Source: JANXMY01 sp964251675 (GTDB taxonomy: Bacteria > Armatimonadota > Armatimonadia > Armatimonadales > Capsulimonadaceae). Taken from it: a stretch of DNA of 64,000 nucleotides. A program made the translations under genes and the position numbers. The stretch is taken from assembly GCA_964251675.1 (NCBI GenBank), contig CAXUKS010000013.1:1-64000 (forward strand), read 5' to 3'. The notes below the pieces were generated by a model. That model worked only from the letters and a program-made list of their open reading frames with translations, was not told the origin of the DNA and ran no database searches. Shown here in pieces: positions 33,965-40,878 of the stretch (position 1 is the first letter of the stretch; each line of letters opens with the position of its first letter).

Positions 33965-33990
33965 CCCCCGCCTCGATCCCGGGGCGGGGG
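33965..33990 (+). terminator. hairpin after the QorB-like gene
   Basis: CCCCCGCC and GGCGGGGG with a 10-nt loop, just after the stop codon. The T tract is weak. Confidence 0.5.
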
Positions 33991-34046
33991 TGACTTTCCT
34001 GAAACGCTGTGCCTTTGTGGTTTTCCGTATTTTCCGCTGTTTTCGG

Positions 34047-34075
34047 TTGACAAACCCCGCCGCCTGTGTTACAAC
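34047..34075 (+). promoter_or_regulatory. promoter of the barrel-protein gene
   Basis: TTGACA (34047-34052), 17-nt spacer, TACAAC (34070-34075). Leader about 40 nt. Confidence 0.65.
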
Positions 34076-34120
34076 ACAAGTCAGCCCCCTGTCCCGAATG
34101 GACTCCGAAAAAGGAACCCT

Positions 34121-34888
34121 ATGCGTTTTTCCGCCCGTCTCCTGCTTCCGCTGCTTGCCTGCGCCCTTGCCCCCGCCGCCCATGCCCAGTCGCCTGAAGG
34201 GCCGCTCCTGCCGGTCTTAGACACAAAGCTCGGCATCCCGCACGGCCAGGTGCGGCTTGGCTACTACCCGACCACGCACACGTTCCGCTACCAGGGCGAA
34301 TACACCGTGGCGGTGAACTTCGCCCGCGTCCACGACTCGGCGCTTTATGGCTTCGCCGATGTGGATGTGGAAGCCGGGCAGGATGCCGACCATTCCACAT
34401 TCCGCCCGCAGCGGCTTGTCGGCACATTTGAAGTCGGCGCGACCCAGTTTCTCGGCGTCCGCCCGCTGTCTCTGTTAGTCCGCCACCAGTCCGCGCACTA
34501 TATCGACCGTGAGGATTTGTTTCAGGGAAGCTGGGACATGGTGGCCCTGCGCTACCAGAAGCTCGTCGGGCGAACCCAACTGGCCGTGACGCTGGCAAAC
34601 TATGTCCATGTCCATCAGCTTGCGTCCGAATACAAAAACGACGCCGATATTCAGGGTGAGACCGACCTCGGAGCCACACGCGGCCACAAAATCAGCCTGC
34701 GAACCGACCTGCACCTCGCCAGCGGCCACGGCGGACGCGGCGGCTTTGCGGACTACTGGATTGAACCCAGCCTCGCCCTGTCCCCCCAGACGGCGGTGTT
34801 CGTCGGCTACGGCCAGATCACGGACACGAACCTGTCTGCCGCCAACACCGACCATCCGGTTATGGCAGGCGTGCGGCTGAATTATTAA
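34121..34888 (+). CDS. outer-membrane beta-barrel-like protein
   Basis: 255 residues with a signal peptide ending PAAHAQ (about residue 23). The rest alternates polar and aromatic residues in strand-sized runs (VRLGYYPTTHTFRY, GFADVDVEAGQ, DYWIEPSLALSPQTAVFVGY) and ends in RLNY with a terminal aromatic, a typical barrel-assembly signal. Porin-like or an enzyme barrel cannot be distinguished. Its own promoter stands upstream. Confidence 0.65.
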   Translation: MRFSARLLLPLLACALAPAAHAQSPEGPLLPVLDTKLGIPHGQVRLGYYPTTHTFRYQGEYTVAVNFARVHDSALYGFADVDVEAGQDADHSTFRPQRLVGTFEVGATQFLGVRPLSLLVRHQSAHYIDREDLFQGSWDMVALRYQKLVGRTQLAVTLANYVHVHQLASEYKNDADIQGETDLGATRGHKISLRTDLHLASGHGGRGGFADYWIEPSLALSPQTAVFVGYGQITDTNLSAANTDHPVMAGVRLNY

Positions 34889-34893
34889 AATTG

Positions 34894-35030
34894 ACCCCCC
34901 GCCCCCAATACTGGGGGAGCCGGAGACCTACCACCTTGCTCTCTCGTTCCTCGTTCGCAGGGTCCTTCCTAAAGGAAGGATGAGGACGAGACACGGAACC
35001 AAACCCGTAGGGCCAGGGCTTGCCCCTGCC
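34894..35030. repeat. composite CCCCC/GGGGG plus GACCTACC-type repeat
   Basis: Begins with a CCCCCAATACTGGGGG-type hairpin (34902-34917), continues with GAGCC, then GACCTACCACCTTGC, a variable stretch, CGCAGGGTCC and the TTCCTAAAGGAA dyad. Ends with a GGGCTTGCCCC core (35016-35026). Only one arm of the GACCTACC palindrome is complete. Confidence 0.7.
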
Positions 35031-35058
35031 CTCATATTCTGCTGTTCTCGCTCCCGCC

Positions 35059-35700
35059 TCAAAAACCCTTCGGCAGCCGCCATAAGCGCGGCTTGGAAGA
35101 CTTGTAAGTCCTCATACCATCAAAGCCATTGTCGCTTCCATGAGCAAACCCAATGGGCCAATACTTGACGCACTTACTTCCCGCCCACTGCATTTGCCCA
35201 ATGAGCAGTCCCACTGCAAGTGCCTGATGCGTTCTGACGTTCAAGCAATAGAGATGGCCCATATTTATATCGGCTTCCCCACTGCCGCCGACACGAACCA
35301 GCAAATAGTTTGTATCCGGCGACCAGAACATATCCTCCACATAGTCCGCGTGAATAGGTGGGCGAGTAAAGAAGGCTTGAACCTTTTTGCCTTCCTGCCA
35401 GATTGCTAACTTGATGTCAAACTTGTGTCGGGGGCGGTCGCTGTCCAGAATACTCGTTTCAAACACCACCGCCCTTCGGTCTTTGGACCATGTAATTTTA
35501 TCCGCGCTGGGAAAATGTCGGACCCAAATGACCCGGCCCGTGCGTCGGTTATGAAGAGTTTGAGTGGATGTAGAAATGCCTGTTTTTTTGTCGGTATGCT
35601 CAGTCGCGGTTAGTGCGTAAATCGGCTTCTGGGCCGAGGCGGGCGCGGCGGCGAAGACGACAGCGGACAGGGCAAGCAGGGCCGGGAGGCGAGGGGACAT
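35059..35700 (-). CDS. exported beta-propeller-like hypothetical protein
   Basis: 213 residues from ATG 35700 (AAGGAG in front). A signal peptide (PALLALSAVVFAAAPASA) leads into a WD40/TolB-like sequence with blade-type motifs (KITWSKDRRAVVFET, EDMFWSPDTNYLLVRVGG). Only two or three blades fit, so it is either a partial propeller or a dimer-forming fragment. The C-terminus is basic (KSSKPRLWRLPKGF). Confidence 0.6.
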   Translation of the reverse strand: MSPRLPALLALSAVVFAAAPASAQKPIYALTATEHTDKKTGISTSTQTLHNRRTGRVIWVRHFPSADKITWSKDRRAVVFETSILDSDRPRHKFDIKLAIWQEGKKVQAFFTRPPIHADYVEDMFWSPDTNYLLVRVGGSGEADINMGHLYCLNVRTHQALAVGLLIGQMQWAGSKCVKYWPIGFAHGSDNGFDGMRTYKSSKPRLWRLPKGF

Positions 35701-35854
35701 GGGAAACTCCTTTTTGGTCATGGCTTGGTTACGCTTGTAGTCTGGCGGCAAGTTCCCGAAGAGCCGGGGGTGTGGAACCCCCCGGCAGGTAAATGTCTTT
35801 CGGACAAGGAGAGAAAAGTAAGAAGGGGGCACAGAAGAAAAAGGGCGCAGCAAG

Positions 35855-35912
35855 CAGCGCCCCTACGGGTTTGGCCCAGCCTTTTCCGGTTCCCCCATTA
35901 TTGGGGGCTAGG
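35855..35912. repeat. degenerate CCCCC/GGGGG repeat
   Basis: Contains CCCCTACGGGTTTGGCC, a reversed match to the centre of the element near 35005, and a CCCCCATTATTGGGGG hairpin (35895-35910). It closes the SRAP gene and may also act as terminator. Confidence 0.5.
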
Positions 35913-36615
35913 GGGCCACTTTCGCTATCAGCCCCGCGTCGTCCACGGTCGGCGTATTGACGGCGCGGGAGACGGGGTAGGCGTCCATCAAATTAGCGGG
36001 GTAGGGGAGCAGCAGGGGCAGGAGAGAAGCGGTGTCGGTGATGGTCGGGTCCAGCCAGAGGGCCTCATCTTCGGGCGTCAGGATGACCGGCATCCGATCA
36101 TGGATGGGGGCGGCGACGGCATTAGGCGATGTGGTAATAATTGTGCAGGAGCGCAGCGGGGAGCCGTCCGGGGCGTGCCATTCTTCCCACAGGCCCGCAA
36201 ACGCGAACAGGCCTCTGTCTTTGAGAGACAGGTGCATGGGAGTTTTGGGCGGCTTTTTGGGACTGCCTTCGGCGGGCGGGGCGTCCTGCCATTCATAGAA
36301 GCCATCGGCGGGGATAAGGCAGCGGCGGCGGGACAGCGCTGTCCGAAAGGACGGCTTTTCGGCCAGCGTTTCGGCGCGGGCGTTGATCATTTTAGCGCCG
36401 ATGCTGGGGTCTTTGGCCCACGACGGGATGAGGCCCCAGTGAAACCCGTCCAGCAGCCGCGCCCCGCCCCGCAGCGCGGTTACGGCCAGGATGGTTTGCG
36501 TTGGCGCGATATTGTAGCGCGGCTCAGTTTCGGCGGCGACGTTCGGGACCATCTCGGCGGCAAAGCGTTCTTCAATTTCTTCGCGTGTGTGATACAGTGT
36601 AAAGCGTCCGCACAT
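35908..36615 (-). CDS. SRAP (HMCES/YedK) abasic-site protein
   Basis: SRAP proteins crosslink to abasic sites in single-stranded DNA through Cys2. MCGRFTLY supplies the cysteine; NARAET (about residue 78), GFYEW with its glutamate (about 106) and IHDRMPVIL with its histidine complete the site. 235 residues, normal. The wider family is often called SOS response-associated peptidase. No obvious LexA site lies upstream. Confidence 0.93.
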   Translation of the reverse strand: MCGRFTLYHTREEIEERFAAEMVPNVAAETEPRYNIAPTQTILAVTALRGGARLLDGFHWGLIPSWAKDPSIGAKMINARAETLAEKPSFRTALSRRRCLIPADGFYEWQDAPPAEGSPKKPPKTPMHLSLKDRGLFAFAGLWEEWHAPDGSPLRSCTIITTSPNAVAAPIHDRMPVILTPEDEALWLDPTITDTASLLPLLLPYPANLMDAYPVSRAVNTPTVDDAGLIAKVAP

Positions 36616-36658
36616 TTGTGATCTCGCTGACTTCTAAAAAATAAAATTGGCAAACTGG

Positions 36659-36687
36659 TTGACAGCGGCCCCAACCTGTGATATAGT
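36659..36687 (+). promoter_or_regulatory. consensus promoter of a small RNA
   Basis: TTGACA (36659-36664), 17-nt spacer, TATAGT (36682-36687). No protein gene follows on this strand for 500 nt. Confidence 0.75.
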
Positions 36688-36693
36688 AAATAT

Positions 36694-36806
36694 GTCGCCG
36701 GTTTCCCATTACCGGTGAGAGTTACGAACCGCGCAGTGCGTCTCCCCGCGCCTCTGCCGTCGCCGCCGCCCGGTGTATCCCCGCACCCGGCGGCGGTTTG
36801 TTTTTG
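36694..36806 (+). ncRNA. about 110-nt small RNA
   Basis: The predicted transcript starts with a CCGGT/ACCGG hairpin (about 36697-36715), has an unpaired middle (GAGAGTTACGAACC) and ends in a GC-rich CCGCCGCC/GGCGGCGG hairpin followed by TTTGTTTTT (36799-36806). It contains a possible 8-codon leaderless peptide at its 5' end (MSPVSHYR). No known RNA family is recognised. Confidence 0.55.
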
Positions 36807-36811
36807 AAGCG

Positions 36812-37105
36812 CTACGTCTCCTCGTCGTCCCCAAAATCCGGCGCACGGGCGAGGCTGGCTTTAATCGAGTCCTCCACGAACCGCGCCACTACTTCTTCCG
36901 TTTCCAGTGTCCTGAGCTGTTTGGCAAGCGCGACCAGCTCTTTGTCCAGCGCGGCCTGGCGCACCGGGTCGTGGGTTTCTTCGCGCTCGCGGCTGAGGCC
37001 CGCCTGCCGCCCGGCCAGCGCCCGGCGCATTTCCCGCCATTCGTCGGCCCTCGGCCCGCCGCCGGTAAACTCATCAATGACTTCATTCGGGTCTGTGTGT
37101 GACAT
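36812..37105 (-). CDS. small coiled-coil protein
   Basis: 97 residues, highly charged and helical (LAGRQAGLSREREETHDP, ALDKELVALAKQLRTLE). No known motif. Probably leaderless: TAAACT lies 5 nt before the ATG. Lies divergent to ilvE across about 118 nt. Confidence 0.6.
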   Translation of the reverse strand: MSHTDPNEVIDEFTGGGPRADEWREMRRALAGRQAGLSREREETHDPVRQAALDKELVALAKQLRTLETEEVVARFVEDSIKASLARAPDFGDDEET

Positions 37106-37148
37106 AGCCTAGTTTACCCGCACCGGAGCCAGATGATACGTTGCTGCC

Positions 37149-37178
37149 TTGACAAATCGCCGCCGCCGCCGCTATACT
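37149..37178 (+). promoter_or_regulatory. promoter of ilvE
   Basis: TTGACA (37149-37154), 18-nt spacer, TATACT (37173-37178). Confidence 0.7.
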
Positions 37179-37222
37179 CAGGCAATACCGCACTGGCGGC
37201 AAACATCTTGGAGGCAGGCGGA

Positions 37223-38104
37223 ATGGCGCAGCAATTTGTGTCCCTGAACGGGATATTGACCCCGAAGGAAGAGGCAAGGCTTCCCTTCTATGACCACGGC
37301 CTGCTGTATGGCGACGGCCTGTTTGAAGGCATTCGGGTCTACGGAGGCCGGGTCTTTAAACTAGACGAACACGTTGCGCGGCTCTACTATTCAGCCAAAG
37401 CCTTGAACATCGTCGTGACCGAGACGCCGGACACGATGCGGCAGACGATTTTAGAGACCGTTCGGGCCAACGGCCACCGGGAGGGTTACATCCGTGTCAC
37501 CGTCACACGCGGCACGGGGCTGGGGCTGGACCCCAAGCATATCAAGGGCGATGCCAATGTCTATATCTCCTGCGAGCAGCTTGCCCTGTATCCCCCAGAG
37601 ATGTACGAGAACGGCCTGATTGTCGCTACTGTCTCCACCCGCCTGCCGTCGCCCGATGTGATTGACCCGCGTGTCAAATGCACGGGCAAGTATATCAACA
37701 ACATCATGGCGAAAGCCGAAGCCAATCGGCAGGGCGCGGGCGAGGGCCTGATGCTGACCCGCGAAGGCTATGTCGGCGAAGCGACCGGCGACAACATTTT
37801 CCTCATCCGCGACGGCGCGATTACCACGCCGCCCGCCTCCATCGGCATTTTGCAGGGCATCACCCGCGACACTGTGATTGCGCTGGCCCGCGAGAGGGGC
37901 TACACCGTCACCGAGCCGATCATCACGCAGTACGATGTCTATAACGCCGACGAAGTGTTTTTGACTGGAACCGCCGCCGAAGTCATTCCCGCCGTCCAGT
38001 TCGACGGGCGGCTCATCGGCGACGGCACCCCCGGCCCCATCACCCGCGAGCTAATCGCCGCCTTCCGGGAGCATACCCGCACGACAGGGGTGGAGGCGTT
38101 TTAG
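37223..38104 (+). CDS. ilvE: branched-chain amino acid aminotransferase
   Basis: Fold-type IV PLP enzyme. DHGLLYGDGLFEGIRVYGG is the family start, the Schiff-base lysine lies in KCTGKYINNIMAKAEA, then GEATGDNIFL and GITRDTVIALA. 293 residues. ATG 37223 follows GGAGG; the open frame begins earlier. D-amino acid transaminase or aminodeoxychorismate lyase are alternatives in this fold but the length and motifs favour IlvE. Confidence 0.92.
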   Translation: MAQQFVSLNGILTPKEEARLPFYDHGLLYGDGLFEGIRVYGGRVFKLDEHVARLYYSAKALNIVVTETPDTMRQTILETVRANGHREGYIRVTVTRGTGLGLDPKHIKGDANVYISCEQLALYPPEMYENGLIVATVSTRLPSPDVIDPRVKCTGKYINNIMAKAEANRQGAGEGLMLTREGYVGEATGDNIFLIRDGAITTPPASIGILQGITRDTVIALARERGYTVTEPIITQYDVYNADEVFLTGTAAEVIPAVQFDGRLIGDGTPGPITRELIAAFREHTRTTGVEAF

Positions 38105-38244
38105 GCCGGACTGCACACATAATCTGATTCCGTTTTGAATGCACAAAGCGAGCTGTACATTCTGTTTGCTCGGCGATGCTTCTTATTGCCTGCACATCTG
38201 GCGGCGGCGTCACTCTCTGGTTCGAGTGGCAGAAAGTCAACACT

Positions 38245-39045
38245 ATGTTCTTGCGTCCTTCGCTTGTCGCTCTTCTGCTGTTTGGATTGTCAGTTCCTAT
38301 GCCATCTGGGGCTGCCAGTCCACGCCCGGCAGATATTCCGTCGAAGTCGGATCAAACTGCTGTTGCCGCAATGGGCCGCTTCGCTTCTCTGCTGAAGAAA
38401 GCGCAAACTCTGACATACGCATTTCGTTTTCAGACTAACAGCCCAGATGGTAACGTTGATATTATGCGTGGGTCTGCGGAAAAGCCCAATAAGTTTCGGG
38501 TTGAAGAAAGTATCAATGGTAAGATTTCTGCTTTAGTGGTATGTGACGGCCAGACGGTGTCTGTCTATCAAGCATCAACAAATCACTATAGGACAATGCC
38601 AGCCTTGCAGAGCTACGCGGATAGACAGGATAGGGCTGTCCAAGCACAGACGACAGACCTGCTTGGCCCTGGGTTTTTGCCTGTCCTCATGTTCTTTGGC
38701 GGCAACCCGGATTTGCTTGCACCCACAGAAACGGCGAAGGCAAATGCCTATCCCGTCCTAACAACCCTTCTGAATGATGCGTCTCATATTCGGGTGAGCC
38801 AGCAGGCCAAAACTCCTTCCAGACTCCTCATTGGACAGCCCACGTTCTTTTACGACTTCAACAAAAAGACCGGATTGGTTCAGGAGATACGTTTGGGTTC
38901 AGCCAATTCAAGTTCGGGCTATACCCATTCTCTGATGCAGTTCAACTTTTCAAGTTTCAACCTGGGAGCAGTGTCCTTTCCCAATGAACTTTTCTCCTGG
39001 ACGCCACCGCAGGGTGCAATTCTTGATGCCCCCAGTCATCCCTGA
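38245..39045 (+). CDS. exported LolA/DUF2092-like protein
   Basis: 266 residues with a signal peptide (PSLVALLLFGLSVPMPSGAAS). The mature part starts AAMGRFASLLKKAQTLTYAF and continues with GNVDIMRGSAEKPNKFRVE, the pattern of outer-membrane lipoprotein-sorting LolA-like folds, which bind a lipid or report its loss. AT content is higher than in its neighbours. No partner gene is seen. Confidence 0.65.
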   Translation: MFLRPSLVALLLFGLSVPMPSGAASPRPADIPSKSDQTAVAAMGRFASLLKKAQTLTYAFRFQTNSPDGNVDIMRGSAEKPNKFRVEESINGKISALVVCDGQTVSVYQASTNHYRTMPALQSYADRQDRAVQAQTTDLLGPGFLPVLMFFGGNPDLLAPTETAKANAYPVLTTLLNDASHIRVSQQAKTPSRLLIGQPTFFYDFNKKTGLVQEIRLGSANSSSGYTHSLMQFNFSSFNLGAVSFPNELFSWTPPQGAILDAPSHP

Positions 39046-39110
39046 ACTTTTGAGCCTTTTCCGGGTAAAATAGGGTCATATCTTTGTCGGAGGCTTGGGA
39101 GGAAATAGCA

Positions 39111-39314
39111 ATGCAAGACGTGTTGACAATGCCGAGTGCCAAAGAGGCAGCACAACTTAAAGCGACTCTTTCGGAGTGTATCACAGAGATCGACCGTCTC
39201 CGAGAGCTAATGCGCCTGGACGATATAGAAATCGCTCACTCACGGGCGCGAACGTGGGAGATGCTGGCAGAAATCGATGAAATAATGAAGCCTGTAGAGC
39301 GAAAGGCATCTTAA
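39111..39314 (+). CDS. small helical protein
   Basis: 67 residues, one continuous coiled-coil (LKATLSECITEIDRLRELMRL). ATG 39111 is behind GGGAGG. Forms a pair with the next gene, 3 nt downstream. Confidence 0.6.
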   Translation: MQDVLTMPSAKEAAQLKATLSECITEIDRLRELMRLDDIEIAHSRARTWEMLAEIDEIMKPVERKAS

Positions 39315-39317
39315 ATC

Positions 39318-39602
39318 ATGTGGAAGTTGGTAGGAGATTTTGCCAAACGGATTGCATTCCTTACGCAAGACACCCAGAAAAACAAGCTGGACATTGCTGA
39401 ACTCCAAAAACAAGTTAAAGAACTTAGCGATAAAATGCGGCAGATGGCTTATGAAAATCGGCGAGATCGTGAAAACGCGGCCCATGAACATGAAAAGCTG
39501 CTTTTGCGTTTGGAAGTCACTTTGCTGCGTGCCGAGCGAAGAACGCTGACCGGCAAAAGCGACCCGCCCTTGCTGCTGGAAGAAACAGACAAAGACGCAT
39601 AG
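39318..39602 (+). CDS. coiled-coil protein
   Basis: 94 residues, helical throughout (KLDIAELQKQVKELSDKMRQ, HEKLLLRLEVTLLRAERR). Follows the previous small gene and precedes the McsA-like gene by 3 nt, so it may belong to the same transcript. Function unknown. Confidence 0.6.
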   Translation: MWKLVGDFAKRIAFLTQDTQKNKLDIAELQKQVKELSDKMRQMAYENRRDRENAAHEHEKLLLRLEVTLLRAERRTLTGKSDPPLLLEETDKDA

Positions 39603-39605
39603 CCA

Positions 39606-39794
39606 ATGGACCATCCCCCCACTGAAAACAGCGAGGACGAAGCCTGCCCGGACTGCGGGCTGACGCGGCGCGGGCTGTACCAGCAGGGGCAGATGGGGTG
39701 CGCGAAGTGCTACGAGACGTTTGCGGCGGAAGTCAAACGCGCTTTAGAGGAAATCCACGGTGAGACCCGCCACATCGGCAAGAACGCGGCCTAA
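39606..39794 (+). CDS. mcsA: minimal McsA-like zinc protein
   Basis: 62 residues. CPDCGLTRRG, GCAKCYETFAAEV and the end IHGETRHIGK correspond to the central zinc-binding domain of McsA, the activator of arginine kinase McsB. A full McsA (about 180 residues) also has an N-terminal zinc ribbon and a C-terminal UvrB/UvrC motif, both missing here. Overlaps mcsB by 35 nt. No ctsR is in sight. Confidence 0.8.
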   Translation: MDHPPTENSEDEACPDCGLTRRGLYQQGQMGCAKCYETFAAEVKRALEEIHGETRHIGKNAA

Positions 39795-40857
39795 GAACTC
39801 GGAAGTGCCCACGCTGCCCGCGTGGGCAGGCGAGACCGGGTGGGAGGCGGATGTCATTGTGTCCACGCGGGCGCGGCTGGCCCGCAACCTCGCCGGGTTC
39901 ACGTTCCCGTCGCGGGCGTCTGAAGCCGACCTCAAGGCTGTCGCCAAAGCCGTGATTGCCGTCACCAAAGGCCGGGACAAAGGGCAGGTCAGCCTGCGGG
40001 CCATTGATATTTATAAGCTCTCTGACGCCGACAAGTCTTCGCTGGTGGACAGCCATTTGATCAGCGTCCCGCACGCGATGGCCGGGCCGCACCGCTGGGC
40101 GTTGGCCGATGACAAGCACACGATCAGCGTCATGGTCAACGAGGAAGACCACCTGCGCCTGCAGGCGATTTTGCCGGGATTGCAGCTTGATGCTGCGTAT
40201 CGCATTGCCGATCAGATGGATGACCAGTTCGGGGCCGTGTTAGACTATGCGTTTGACAGCCACTACGGCTACCTCGCGGCATCGCTCTCCAACTGCGGGA
40301 CGGGGCTGCGATTGTCGGTGATGGCCCACCTGCCGGGGCTGGCGCTGTCGGGTAAGCTCGACGGGACGCTGGAAGCGGCCCGGACGCTCGGCGGGGCCGT
40401 GCGCGGGCCGTATGGCGAGGGCAGCGCGGCGGCGGGCAATGTGTACCAGATTTCCAATGCGGTCTCTATGGGTAAGACAGAGCGGCAGCTTCTCACCCGG
40501 CTGGCCGCGACGGCGACGCTTCTGGTGACGGATGAGCAGGCCGCCAGGGAACTGCTCTGGCGTGGAAAGCGTTCTATAATAGAGAACAATGTGGCCGACG
40601 CGCAGAGTCGGCTGAAGTCCGCCGAGCGGCTGTCGGCGGGGGACTCAATGGCAATTCTATCGCACCTGCGCCTCGGCGAGCAGTGCGGCCTGACCACCGG
40701 AGTGACCAGCCGCGTTTTCAATGAGCTTCTGGCATCACTCAGGCTGGGCGCACAATTCGTGCTGGGCGAACGAGCGCAGTATACGTTTTATGAAGAGACA
40801 CGACGCCCGGCTTTAATTCGCAACAAAATACGCGAGCAGCTGACGCGGTTACTGTAG
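39760..40857 (+). CDS. mcsB: protein arginine kinase McsB
   Basis: McsB phosphorylates arginine and marks proteins for ClpC. The phosphagen-kinase fold is shown by VIVSTRARLARNLAGF, ISVMVNEEDHLRLQ, the nucleotide-contacting NCGTGLRLSVMAHLP and the GNVYQISNAVSMGKTE block near the active site. 365 residues. GTG 39760 is placed after GAGG. Translation is coupled to mcsA by overlap. clpC follows after 21 nt. Confidence 0.93.
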   Translation: MRPATSARTRPKNSEVPTLPAWAGETGWEADVIVSTRARLARNLAGFTFPSRASEADLKAVAKAVIAVTKGRDKGQVSLRAIDIYKLSDADKSSLVDSHLISVPHAMAGPHRWALADDKHTISVMVNEEDHLRLQAILPGLQLDAAYRIADQMDDQFGAVLDYAFDSHYGYLAASLSNCGTGLRLSVMAHLPGLALSGKLDGTLEAARTLGGAVRGPYGEGSAAAGNVYQISNAVSMGKTERQLLTRLAATATLLVTDEQAARELLWRGKRSIIENNVADAQSRLKSAERLSAGDSMAILSHLRLGEQCGLTTGVTSRVFNELLASLRLGAQFVLGERAQYTFYEETRRPALIRNKIREQLTRLL

Positions 40858-40878
40858 GTATTTTAGAGGGGCAAATTT

